64,000 bases of DNA, from positions 2,046,001 to 2,110,000 of the forward strand of contig NC_135780.1 of the NCBI RefSeq assembly GCF_028453695.1, written 5' to 3'. Source of the DNA: Augochlora pura. Lineage: Eukaryota; Arthropoda; Insecta; Hymenoptera; Halictidae. Shown here in pieces: positions 50,038 through 60,935 of the stretch. Both the position numbers and the translations under genes were made by a program. The notes beneath the pieces were generated by a model. The model was not told where the DNA came from. It saw nothing but the letters and a program-made list of their open reading frames with translations, and did no database searches. Position 1 is the first letter of the stretch, and each line of letters opens with the position of its first letter.

Positions 50038-50072
50038 AAGCTATCGGACGGCCACCGGTGATAATATATAAA
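50034..50072 (-). promoter_or_regulatory. TATA box and initiator for the SDR gene
   Basis: On the minus strand a TTTATATATTA-type TATA box (about 50060-50072) lies roughly 29 nt upstream of the A in TTAGTC (50034-50039, A at 50037). That is the usual TATA-to-start spacing. The same AT block reads TATAAATAG on the plus strand, so orientation is not proven. Confidence 0.4.
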
Positions 50073-52341
50073 TAGCCGTAGAGGGAGAGAAGCGATGATA
50101 AAAGTGACGCGGTATTTGGTATGACTCGAACAAGATTTCCATTGGATGAAAAGAAAACGATATTCAATCCCATTTAATGGATCATGCTAATCCTGCAATT
50201 AGATACGCGTTGTAACCGTGTACACAGCTACAACATCCACGATGAAAATACGATTAAACGCGCGAAACTGATTCTACTATAGTCGGGTCAATGCACCAAT
50301 TCATCGATCTTCCATAGGGCACACGATACGTCCATCGACAAATAAAATTTTAATCTGCCGTGCTTCGACAATGGTTGGAAAGCCGCAGTGTGATCCACTA
50401 TGAGGAGAACCGCTGTAGCGTATTTTAAGAAGCACGTATGCAGACACACGAGCGCGCATGCTACATATCTTAAAAGTTAGAGTTCCTATGAAGCAAGCGT
50501 ACTAGATGTTTATAGTGTTCGTCGGCGTTCCCCACTACAGATTCTACAAATGTATCCTACTAGATAGAACCTTTGTCACCTGATTATACTGAAATGTAGG
50601 AACATGAATCCTTTGTGATCCCTGGGATCCCAAGGTTAATTGCAATCCTGTTAGTCGCACGGAACTATGTATTTGGACCGATGCGCCCAGTCAGTGGTGG
50701 GTCAAGCAGTGAACCTAACTTATCGAGGAACAGTTTCCTGCATCAATTCTCCTGATGTACCTTCAGAAAATTCTATGAAATTGTTATTAGCAGCGCATGG
50801 CCCACTACGCCATGCAGCTGTTAGCGTTGACCGTGAATAGAAACTGAAATGAATGAGCGAAAATCGACGTCCGGAGAACTTCCGCGTCGGACTAACTTTT
50901 TCCATGTCTCCCAGCTTTCCTCGATGTATTCTTCATCATTCTGTGCCCAGCATAGGAAGGTTCGTGAACCCTATATCGATTTCACTATACCTAGAGCCAA
51001 CGAGGAACGGTCAATGGACTGTCTTTTGCACGCAACAACGAGTCTAACAATAGTTCCATATACTCGAAACGCTCTTGCTGGCAGTTAGCATCTCTGAAGC
51101 CGTCGTCGACTTCCGTTGCCGATTGCTTCCACATTCGTCACAGCAGCTGCAACCGCGAGTTTACGGATCGTTAAAGACGCTAACCATTGCGTATGCTGAT
51201 CGCATCACCAGATTACGTAAACTTTTGAAATTTTCCGCAAATCTCGTGCAATCGGAATGCATGAAAACATCGATGCTTTTGAGAAAACAACAGCGCGCGA
51301 TAATTAATTCTGGGCTTTTTGACATTCTTTGCGCTTCGATTGAGCGATTGAGGAGCACCTCACGCGTTATCTGTCAGATTCTGCGTTTAAATAAGAGTGA
51401 TTCGCGTGGGCAAATATAAACTCTCCGACTGCTCTAAATACAACGCGGACTCATTCGTGAATTATTCGCTCGCGCCTTACTATTTACTGTACCCAGGCAT
51501 AGTGTAAGCTGAATGAATGATCTGAAACTTGACGTACAAAATGCCGCCAAAAGTGAGCGGGATCGATTGTAAAAAGATTTAAATATCATTACTTTTGACA
51601 GATAAATTTTATCAACATAAAAATCCGAAGTTTTCATTGTACGTTGCGATGTAATTAATCACGATAACAAAATTATCAGAAACAAATGTGGAGTTGTCAA
51701 ATAATCACTGGTGTTTATGGCGTCACGTCGGTGTCAACGGTCATTCGAGTATTATTGTCAGCATTTTGCCAATCCGCGAATCATTTACGTATTTTATGTA
51801 CAAGTTGATTCATGTCTGTAAAGCATGTATAGCAGTTATTAACGACCATGAGATTTCTTATGTTTGTTGTCCATAGTCCAAATGTCACGAAATATTCCAG
51901 TGGCAATAAAATATATTTCAATATGTATAGTCTTTAATCCGTCTCATTTATATGTATGGCAGTTCATTTGCAAAGAAAATCGGAGGCTAAAAGTCTGAGG
52001 AGATAATTTCGCAATCGGTTAACTCATAGAAAGGTCAAGTGTTTTAGGAAGTTCAAGATCTTAAAGTGCGCCAGGTGAGCCGAAGTTAAAAATGCTACTG
52101 CTTCCGAGGCATCTGGAGCGCACTTGAACAGTTGCTTATGAGTAACGCAATGTATTCGTTATCCGGAAACATTCTTAAAATATTGAACTTTGTATTATAA
52201 TAATAGGGAGATAATAAATTATGCGCAAATACCAAATGCGGAACGAAATTGTAAACAATTACCAACTCGTCAATATTTCTCAAGAAATTTGAAACATAAT
52301 ATGAAACTCAAGACAATGTCTAAGAAAATTGCTACCAGCGA
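50073..52341. other. No gene seen upstream of the tRNA pair
   Basis: Mixed, mostly AT-rich DNA. Frames near 50849-51419 are short, overlap in different phases and have no recognised similarity. Confidence 0.4.
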
Positions 52342-52415
52342 GGCCCATTAGCTCAGTTGGTTAGAGCGTCGTGCTAATAACGCGAAGGTCGCGGGTTCGA
52401 TCCCCTCATGGGCCA
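52342..52415 (+). tRNA. tRNA-Ile (anticodon AAU), copy 1
   Basis: A 74-nt cloverleaf. Acceptor GGCCCAT pairs with ATGGGCC, the discriminator is A, and the D-arm is GCTC/GAGC. The anticodon stem TCGTG/CGCGA holds loop CTAATAA (anticodon AAT, read as IAU). The T-arm is GCGGG-TTCGATC-CCCTC. Box A (TAGCTCAGTTGG) and box B (GGTTCGATCCC) are intact and a TTTT terminator follows at 52418. The T-stem has a C-U mismatch at its second pair. The CCA is not encoded, as expected for a nuclear gene. Confidence 0.96.
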
Positions 52416-52502
52416 CGTTTTCTTTTGCGTGCAGCAACTTTTCATCTATCTGAAAACTAAATTATTCACTGAAAAGTATGCAGAAATCATAGTATCTCAG
52501 TT

Positions 52503-52576
52503 GGCCCATTAGCTCAGTTGGTTAGAGCGTCGTGCTAATAACGCGAAGGTCGTGGGTTCGATCCCCCCATGGGCCA
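52503..52576 (+). tRNA. tRNA-Ile (anticodon AAU), copy 2
   Basis: Identical to copy 1 except in the T-stem, which here is GTGGG/CCCCC. The second pair is a U-C mismatch instead of C-U. A TTTTTTTTT terminator follows within a few bases. It lies 87 bp downstream of copy 1 in the same orientation, a local duplication. Confidence 0.96.
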
Positions 52577-53032
52577 AATTTTTTTTTAGATGCAAGGGTC
52601 GTTTTACAATACTCCTTTTACAATATTTTTACAACACGCGTATGTTATTACATAGAAATTCTTCCCTTATCACATAGGAAAAACCATGAAAAAACTATGA
52701 AAAAACTTTATCTTTATTACGACCTCTATCGACGAACATCTTGACTCGCAGAAGCTTTCGACCTCGTACGATAACAAAGCAATCGTAGGTAACTGTTCGA
52801 GCGTAGATAAAGGAACGAACGGCGAGATCGGTTGAATTCCGTTCAAAGACGGTCGCGCGAGGAATTAAACTCGGTCGTTCTAGAAACCGTATTCAATCAA
52901 GGTGAATGGTCACCGTTGAAAATGCGAAACGAAAAATTCCAGCATTGCGTATCACGTTCAACTCCCGGGCAGCCACCTGTCGCGCGCATGCGCACCCACG
53001 TTAAAACACCTCGCTGCCCGTTCCCGAGTGTC
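52577..53032. other. Flank of the tRNA pair, promoter-like at its right end
   Basis: AT-rich up to about 52700, then increasingly CpG-rich. The frame at 52897-53127 (complement) overlaps several others and looks like chance. The NRF1-type site at its right end is described separately. Confidence 0.4.
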
Positions 53033-53036
53033 AGTG
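52982..53036 (+). promoter_or_regulatory. NRF1/Ewg-type palindrome and initiator
   Basis: GCGCGCATGCGCAC (52982-52995) contains the GCGCATGCGC palindrome bound by NRF1/Erect wing. About 38 bp further is GTGTCAGTG (initiator-type TCAGT, A at 53033), then AAAATGGCGAG. This is a plausible CpG-type plus-strand promoter. Confidence 0.4.
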
Positions 53037-53634
53037 TAAACCAAAATGGCGAGTGTGAGGTCGGCTCGTGACAGCTCTCGCCGCTGCTCGCTGGTGTCCA
53101 CGGATTTCTGAACGGGTCGCGCGCCAATTATGTGACACACGTGACCGATCCGAGTGCGAACGGTGAATGGATACCATCGATTGATCGCTGGCAAAAGCTG
53201 GCGACCCGTGATACCCCGCCGCATCGGATCGGCACCCTTCTACTGTATCCCAATGCACAGTTGACGGGGTGACATTGACGTTCCTCGTCGATTTAAAGTG
53301 TCCTGTGGTCCGTTCAGTGAGCGGACAGACACCTGAACCGTTTGCCGTCTTCCTATCCGCGTAAACAACGGTGTCTCCCATCTGGCCTGGTCCCTGGGTG
53401 TACATCGTCGATACGGGGAGAGATCGTTCGATAAGTGCCCGATTATTGTTGTTTCGCGGAAGTGTCACGAGGTGCGCGTATTGTTTCGAAAGTATCGGCG
53501 GCCCGTGTGCGATCGTGTGCGCGCCACGAACGTGCACCGATTACGTTTCTAGCTGGCTGGGACTGTCGCTTGTTGCAATACCATTCGCGATTTTTCTTAT
53601 TCTTCGTTCCGGGGCCGCAGTTCCATCGACCACG
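53033..53634 (+). other. Candidate first exon of an unseen downstream gene
   Basis: This CpG-rich block runs from the putative start to a consensus donor CGACCACG|GTGAGT (GT at 53635). A short upstream frame starts at the ATG at 53046 (21 codons). A longer one, from 53371, encodes a hydrophobic segment (LGLSLVAIPFAIFLILRSG) and reaches the donor in phase 0, as signal-peptide exons often do. No acceptor partner was identified in the window, so this may be a non-coding exon or not an exon at all. Confidence 0.3.
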
Positions 53635-53935
53635 GTGAGTTCTCTATTGTTTTATCGGGGTGACGATCACGCGTCCGAGGTGTTCTTCGACGCGGGCAAC
53701 CTACTTTTTACTTCTCTTTCAAAGCTACAACCATCGGTCCCTATACGATACCTATTGCTTTACCAATATAGCAATGGATCTGTTCTCGCACGATTTTAGG
53801 AAATCATACTTGCTTGGTCGTTCCACCGTTGACAACAACTTTTTATTGTCAATGGAATCGTGTCAGGTATTTTTAAATAGCGCGAATCGTTCAGGATTCA
53901 ATGGATACGTTACCACTGGTCGATCTCGTCTGTCT

Positions 53936-54030
53936 TAACCCCTTTATGGCACGCGGTTACACATGTAGCCTCGTCACGACGTCCTTGTTTCGGCGCGAGC
54001 GAAATACGAGATTTTCTAGGGCAACTTGCT
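53936..54030. mobile_element. Possible TTAA-element end
   Basis: TTAA-CCCCTTTATGGCACGCGG at 53937 resembles the left termini of the TTAA MITEs in this window. No inverted partner was found, and it abuts the LINE fragment. Confidence 0.35.
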
Positions 54031-54037
54031 GACAGAT

Positions 54038-54330
54038 TTAATACAGATGTTGACATAATCGAAACATAATTAGGATCTGCAATGTCGTTCCCTGTCGTTG
54101 CTTAAAGTCCATAAATCTGAGGGAATTGTGTCGAACTTTTTTGAGTTGTTGTTTATGTTTGGTCCGAGATGGGGACCAAACAGTGACCGACGCGTACTCG
54201 AGACGAGGCATCGCAAGTGAACAGTACAATATTTGAATAGTCTGAAAGCTTTTCATGTCTGTTGTCCAACGCTTAACAAACCTGAGAACTTTATGTGTAT
54301 AACGGTGAAATTTCCTTGCGGAAAAATGCC
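54038..54330 (-). pseudogene. Non-LTR retrotransposon (LINE) reverse-transcriptase fragment
   Basis: The minus-strand translation contains LRFVKRWT, then FQTIQILYCSLAMPRLEYAS and WSPSRTKH. This matches the region after the reverse-transcriptase core in Jockey/CR1-type LINEs, where LYCSLVRPxLEYxSVVWSP is characteristic. It is a short, 5'- and 3'-truncated piece, with stops close on both sides and no endonuclease or YxDD region nearby. Clade assignment is tentative. Confidence 0.65.
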
Positions 54331-54420
54331 TGACTCCTAGAATTCCTCCGAGACTCGTGCGAGCGTCGGTGGACGCGTGGATGTCCAGGTGTGACTCTTT
54401 TCACTCGATGGTCACTTCGA

Positions 54421-56015
54421 TCATATGTTTCCCTCGGGTGTTGTTTGGATGTTTCTTAGAATTTCACTGAATAGAACTGCCGAAGCTGTGGAAGTAAATT
54501 GGCGTTTTCTGCGTTGATCGTTTCGCTATATTTATGAAATGTTTATGACGTTACGTCGTAACCGCTGCAAAAATAATACCATGTACGAGCGCCGCAGGTG
54601 GTTTTATGAAAGAGTTTTTTCAAGATATAGTATTCGATCTTCCTCACCCCTCGGCTATGAATGGGAAAGGGTTTAATAATAAAATGTAATAATAAGGGAT
54701 TAATATTAGTTCGCAGCATTGAATGAGAGAAGGGGATGTAAATATAGGAGGACATAAGGGAAAAAATTCGTTCGTGTCTGGAGGGGATAATGTAATTAAC
54801 TCCCTGTGGAGAGATGGGAGTTCAAGGTCATTGCGATGTTTATATTTAATCCTTCGCAGCAAGGATCCGATTGAGCGACGAGGACAGTGTAAAAACAGCA
54901 CGTTTTACGTCCGCTGTTCGAATATACCATTCGCTGCTGAGACAGACAATAGACTTGCATATAAGTGTCTACTAGACGTCCGGCGTGTCTGATAGTTCCG
55001 TTTAAACGGTTAGGAATTCAGTTCGACGACGAACGAGAGAGGGTGGGGGTTACCTTCCAAACGTAAAAAGTCGCTATAAAAATGTTCCCTGCGTGACCTT
55101 GTTCCCTAGTTACATCCATTTTTGTACACCCGTAATGCGCAACCGACTACCTTTATTGGAAACCGGCTGAAACTGTTCGAGGTTTTTCGGGCCTCTTACG
55201 ACGAGCAAGTGACTGGAGATCAATTGGTTTTTAGATAAATGCCCCTCGTTCTTCTGTCGCCGCGATTATATAATAATCCGATATTTTGAAATTAATTGGC
55301 ACTTTAATCGGTCATTACACAATTCTTGCTTGCATATAGTTTATTATGCAATGCCGGCTTTGATAATTATAAACCGCAGTTATATTGTCATGAAATATAG
55401 ACCGGGAGGGTGCGATATCTCTCTCAGCGAATTCGCAAATTGAAAGCTACGCTACCCTGCTAACACATTAATGAATTGTTTGTTAATGAATTAATAAATT
55501 TAGCGTGAAGAAATTAATAAATTTCGCATGAAGGAATTAACAAATAGCATTTCAAAAAATTGATAAAAGTTACGGGGACCCGTATTTTACGTTACGTTAA
55601 ACGTGTTTAGAATTTTCGAATTGGTTGCTTTCCCTTATATAGACATACACCGGGTGTCCAGCTCACGAATGAATAAATCAAACGGCTTCGTTCAGAAGTT
55701 TGGCAAACTTTTCTTGGCGAAGTTGTTAACCAACGGTTACCGAGATACAATTGCGGCTACGTTCAGAGTACGAAGTTAAACGGGACATCTCCGGGGGAAC
55801 TAATTCTTTTTGATTCGACGCCAGGGTTGTAGTTCGAGAAAAAGGTCAGGAGAGTTCTAAATGTCATATAAAATGCGTCAGGTGAGGGAAGAACGAATTT
55901 ACTCGTGCCGTAGGTGTTGATCGATAGACAAATAATACATTGTTCGCAAAGTTCGAATTATGACGTGATTTCGATGCAGTAAGTCACTCTAAAATTAGAG
56001 GGGTTGTAACAAGGC
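54421..56015. other. No gene seen
   Basis: Mixed to AT-rich DNA between the LINE fragment and the tRNA-Arg gene. No splice-supported exons or repeats were recognised. Confidence 0.4.
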
Positions 56016-56088
56016 GGTCCTGTGGCGCAACGGATAACGCGTCTGACTACGGATCAGAAGATTCCAGGTTCGAATCCTGGCAGGATCG
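56016..56088 (+). tRNA. tRNA-Arg (anticodon ACG)
   Basis: A 73-nt cloverleaf. Acceptor GGTCCTG/CAGGATC (one G-U), discriminator G, anticodon stem TCTGA/TCAGA around loop CTACGGA (anticodon ACG, read as ICG), and a perfect T-arm CCAGG-TTCGAAT-CCTGG. Box A (TGGCGCAACGG) and box B (GGTTCGAATCC) are present. A run of nine T follows at about 56094, a Pol III terminator. No intron. Confidence 0.97.
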
Positions 56089-58983
56089 AGATCATTTTTT
56101 TTCCGCGTAAAATATTTTTTGTTCTCGATAGCGCTTATTCGACGTATCTGCATGAACGATTGTTCTTACAAAAGTATTTTCGATCAGCACCGAGTTCATT
56201 TGCGTTAGGAGTTCGTCACGCGAACGGCGGCTGACCTTCGATAGACGAGCTTGCGTTATTTTTGACTGGAAAAATCGCGTACAAAACACTTTCTATCAAA
56301 CGGATCGAATATTTCGAAGTTTCTTCGTACTCTGAAACGATTGCATAAACGGCGAGGAGATCTCTTCTGCGAAATTTTTGCTTGCGATTCGACAAGATCG
56401 TTCGCGGAATTGCTCGTTAAAGAAACGCTTTCCCGATGAATTTTTCGCGATGATAGTCGATCGTAGATAATTCGTATCGAAGCGCTGCCGAGATAACGGG
56501 CGGCCAATGAATTATACATAAAATTGCAAATCGATCGCTAGGCTCACGGATACTTTCTAGTCAGGTGCACGGGACTGCCTCGTGTAAACGGAGCACGGCC
56601 AGGAAGAACTTTTTCGCAAGCGCGAGCGGCAACGCGCCGCCGAAGAATCTCCAGGAATAGTGCGCATTCCGGCCGGGCCAGGAGACGATGCCCCCTTTCG
56701 ACACTTTGTTTCTCCTTTTGCGTTCTTCGACGCCGCAGAAACTTCACCCGGAAGATAAACAGAGGGCCGGGGGTCGCTCCGCCGAATACCCCATCGAGAT
56801 TCCCCGCCATTCCACCGTGAACTCGGCGGACGATCTTCGCCAGGTGAATTTCAGCTCGTGCCGGGGCAGCGAGAGAGACGCCGAACAGTATCCTCGCTCG
56901 CGTAGCCTCGAATTTACTCGGAACAGTTTTACTCGGACGAGTATTTTTCGATGAGATCGCATCAGGTTAAAATAGACTCTAATCTGGGCGAGATACCAGG
57001 CGATAACTCGTTCGAACTATTTCGAAAACTCCCTGGAAAACATTTACGAAAATGGCACCTTTAAATAGAAAAGTCGCCGATGTTTTATGGCTCGCTATTC
57101 CGGCCACATCAAGATTTACGTTGCATTAAAAGCAGTTGCCCCGTATCAGTTTATAAAAGTAAGGATAACGTATTTATTCCGATGTTTCACTTGAGTGCTA
57201 TTCTAATGTTTGCCGTAAGTAATAATAGATATACTGGATGAGTACTTCATAGATTCATCTTTAAAATGATCGTAAAATATATTCGAAACTAATTAAGAAG
57301 AGAATTAGTCTGAATCTCTTCACTTGAACCACAGTTTCCTCCGCTTAACTTCGCTGAGAAGAGCAAAAGGCAGAGACCAGAATATTTAATAAGTTACCGT
57401 TTAATCTTCCGGCGAATTATCTAATAAAAATCCAACAGCGGATCTCCTTTTATTTCATTTAAATCGTGCAGCATCGGTGGAACTTCCGCCGTTCAACTTT
57501 TCCAATAAAAGACCAAAGTCTTTGGGTGCTCCACAGGTAGCTATCCAATTCATTCGAATTGTCCACTTAGCCCGAAGAATATCCAAGAGAACCGTGCCTC
57601 CCAATTTCGTCCACGCGAACCCGGTTATCGTAGTTTGCTCGTCCCGGGGCGTCGCGAAGCGTTCCTCGTGAAATCAATGCTGACCAACGACCGCTAATCA
57701 ACGCGGTTAATCGTCATTCGATTTAATTAGAGGCGAATTGGAACGAGCTTATCGGCGATTGCTCGCCCGCCAGCAATAAATTACGCGGACGTGATTTCTT
57801 GTGTCCGCTTAGGTCCACGCTATGACAATGATCATCGGTTGCTGCTGGATTGCCGCGCGTTCGCTGCCGGGAACGAGTTTGCGAGCGCTTAACGAGCTTC
57901 TCGTTTTATTTCGGAGATAGTGGAAGCTTCGATAAGCTGGACGGATCCGTGTCCCCGGCGAACTGCCGCGTTTCTGCCTCCGCGAGTAATCCGATGATTA
58001 AACTGTGGATGAGAATAAAAACTGTCGAGGCTAATTGGTGGAGACGTAGATAAATGGGTGGATTCATAGTTTTGATGTCTTTCGTGTTCTTAAGGATTTA
58101 TACCACTCTTTAATTATAGTGGAGAACCACTACCACTTAGGACACATATTGAATAGACCACGGTGGAGCACATATTTAGTATAATACATTGCAATAAATT
58201 CCACGTTCATTATATATCTATTAAAATTGTATTTATATTAGATAATTTAAAAAATTTTAAATTTATCGTCCTTTTTAACTTTTTTTAACTTTTCGTATGG
58301 TTGTATTAATTCTGACCATTATCTAAAAAATTATGAATCTTTTTGTAATAAAATTATACTTGTTTCGCAACTATATTATGCATATCCAATCACGCGTAAT
58401 TTAAAGCCACTAATACATAATAATGGCAAATTTGTTCTTGATTCGCCTACATTGGAGAATCGGTGGATCACCGCAGATATACTTTTCTTCCTTAGAATTA
58501 TTAACAATGTCGTTGACTTTGCAGCATTATTTAATTCAGTTAACTCTAATAATGCCTCTGAGCGTATTATCGCTTGCCCCTATTATCCGCCATACCGAAA
58601 TTTAACAGCGACCTTAGCCTCCGTGATCCGATCACCAGAATCTGTATTTATGCTAATGCGATCACCGATAAAATCGATTTTTTCAATGGCAATGTCTGCA
58701 ATTGCGAAATGACATTGCATAAGACGCGGAGGGCCGCCTTGTAACCTTACTTGTATGTCACACGCCGCGAACGTTCCACATTCCTCTGTATTTCATCATT
58801 CTCTTTATATTATATCGCACCCAGCCCCGTTATTTCAATAAGTAAATCAATGAATAAATTGCTCTCAAACTATTCTCGAGCTTTGCTTATTCGCTTCTCT
58901 TGTAAATACAAGAAATTCCAAATCATCGATTTGGATTATTATAGGCGTCATTAATTCTGATTTTATGGCAGTCATAGCGATTA
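56089..58983. other. No gene seen
   Basis: CpG-rich DNA at 56540-56960 and 57480-58050 carries chance frames on both strands. The rest is AT-rich. A dispersed repeat near 57201 is listed separately. Confidence 0.4.
57201..57268. repeat. Dispersed repeat, copy 2 (partner near 7921)
   Basis: Contains AATGTTTGCCGTAAGTAATA and continues with weaker similarity to the copy at 7921-7985. Confidence 0.5.
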
Positions 58984-59231
58984 TTAACACTTTATCGACC
59001 GGTTATCCGATCGGAAAAATTTTCGCTTTTATTTCGAATTTATTTATCTTATTAATCGCGAAAGGTAACTAATATTTAAAAATTTATATAATAATATTGA
59101 AACTTGTACTACAATTTAACACATTTATCTCAGTAATAGATAACAAATTAAGGGTCACTACGGCAACCGATTCACAGGCTACCGATCGGAGGAAAAGCCG
59201 ATTTATAGGTTACCGGACAATAAAGTGTTAA
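58984..59231. mobile_element. piggyBac-like MITE (TTAA-CACTTTAT family)
   Basis: A 248-bp element has TTAA at 58984-58987 and 59228-59231. The left end is CACTTTATCGACCGGTTA and the complement of the right end CACTTTATTGTCCGGTAA, an 18-bp repeat with a few mismatches. CCGATCGG-containing blocks occur inside both ends. No coding capacity. Confidence 0.85.
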
Positions 59232-60695
59232 CTATTAATATTGAAACTAAAAAGAATTAACGCTAGTCTCAACGTGGAGGTTTCAACGATATAGAATTGA
59301 AGATTAATCGTAACGATTAGGATGGATCAAGCCGTGGCTATCATAAATGCTGAAAAATGTTCGCCGTCCAAAGGTTAATCGATATAGTTCGTGTTTTTCC
59401 TCTGACAAATGATTCGGCGGATCCCGAACATGCTGGGTAATCGGGACATCTGGCGTGGACCGGTTATCTCGATGCGGTCTCCCTCGACTTCCGGTCGGGG
59501 ACGCGAATTTCCACAGGATGCGTCCATTCCGGCCGCGTCGAACACATTGGGAACCGTTTATTGCCCGCTGTACGGTATTTACATGCGACTATTGACAGAC
59601 CGAAGTCATTTAATGTCGAAAACGCAATCGAAATGCAATCGTAATGTTCTACAGTAGGCGCGTGTGCACGGCTTTGCGAACGGGGCTCGGCCGACGAGAG
59701 AAAAGCTCTCGCGGTCCTTTCAGCTCTTTAACGAAATACACTGCACGATCGGGCGTCGCGCTTTCAAAATTCATGAACGGCCGGGAATCAGTGCCGGTTT
59801 ATCTGCCGAGCGAAATCGATGGGGAACGGGGACCAGGAATCTTTTGTCCATGGAATAATCGTTCGCGATTTGTCGGGCGCGGCCGGCCGTTCCGACGATT
59901 ACTATCCCATTACATTTGTTTCGACGTTTGCAAACGTTGGCGACGCAACGTCGGTAACGAGTATACCGGTAGAAAACATCAATTCTCCATTAAAATGGTT
60001 ATATCTTAATGCTGTTGGTAACTTGATCATATTTACGTCGAGTAGATATCATTTTTAATAGAATTTTCGACACGAAATAATTGATGAAACATGTCGACGA
60101 TTAATACGTGTATTTGAACAAGACGGGAGAAATAAAGGATTTTAAAAAATAACTTGCAAATACGTGTATAATAACTAAAATAATATACTTTTATCTTATT
60201 TACAAAATAGATACAATTAGCGTATATATGTAACAACATTTTGCATAGAAAGTATTGTATATATAATTGTATATATAAAGTATATATTGAATATATAAAG
60301 TATATATTCGACGGAAGCATATTGGAATCAGAATTAGTCACGTAAATAATATAATAATTTCACTTTACACTACTTAACTTCCAATTAACGTTTTTATTAC
60401 TCGAGCAAGGCGTAGAACGCGTTTTCTCTTCGCGAAGTGTCCGTGCTAACAAACATGATTCAACTCGGTAAAACAACAAAACCGTTCGAGGAGACAAAAC
60501 ACATCGTCGCATGCCTTCGCGATTAAATCATATCAGGTGGAAAATAGAGAGGTATTTGTCAGATTGATTTTTCTGTTCCACCTACCTGTTGAATTTTAAT
60601 ATTTGAGAAATCGCTTTATTTTCGAACGTCAATCTTCGCAGTGTTGAGAAACGTCGAATATTAGCACACCATTTTTGGGTCACAGATATCGAGCT
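59232..60695. other. No gene seen
   Basis: A CpG-rich block (59400-59990) with overlapping chance frames, followed by AT-rich DNA with ATATA-rich simple sequence at about 60250-60310. AAAGG-TTAA at about 59371-59379 may be a solo TTAA-element end. Confidence 0.4.
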
Positions 60696-60935
60696 TTAAC
60701 CTTTTAGATACGGCAGGATTTTGCGCAAATAAAGTTTTTCGTAACTAAATTACGATTTTCTCTTAATATATATTTTTTCCGGATATCTATATAGTAACAT
60801 ATATTCTTTTCTTAATATATTGTATATACACACTTTCACTTTAATTGTTTGCTTTAATAAATAATAAAACAATTGAGTAAAGCACGAGCGATTCGCGAAA
60901 GCCACTATAGTGGCGCGTAGTATCTAAAAGGTTAA
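60696..60935 (+). mobile_element. piggyBac-like MITE (CCTTTTAG family), copy 2
   Basis: A 240-bp element has TTAA at 60696-60699 and 60932-60935, and perfect 12-bp terminal repeats CCTTTTAGATAC. It is near-identical to the copy at 15785-16032; the main difference is a short indel around the ATATCTATATA stretch. Confidence 0.93.

Noticed and set aside
50060..50100. Plus-strand TATAAATAG promoter
   Set aside because: The consensus is good, but no plus-strand transcript could be built. The minus-strand reading has a well-spaced initiator and an in-frame exon.
51075..51419. 114-codon plus-strand frame
   Set aside because: No recognised domain and overlapped by frames in other phases; no promoter or splice support.
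54038..54256. A functional 72-codon gene
   Set aside because: The peptide is a reverse-transcriptase tail fragment of a LINE, truncated on both sides.
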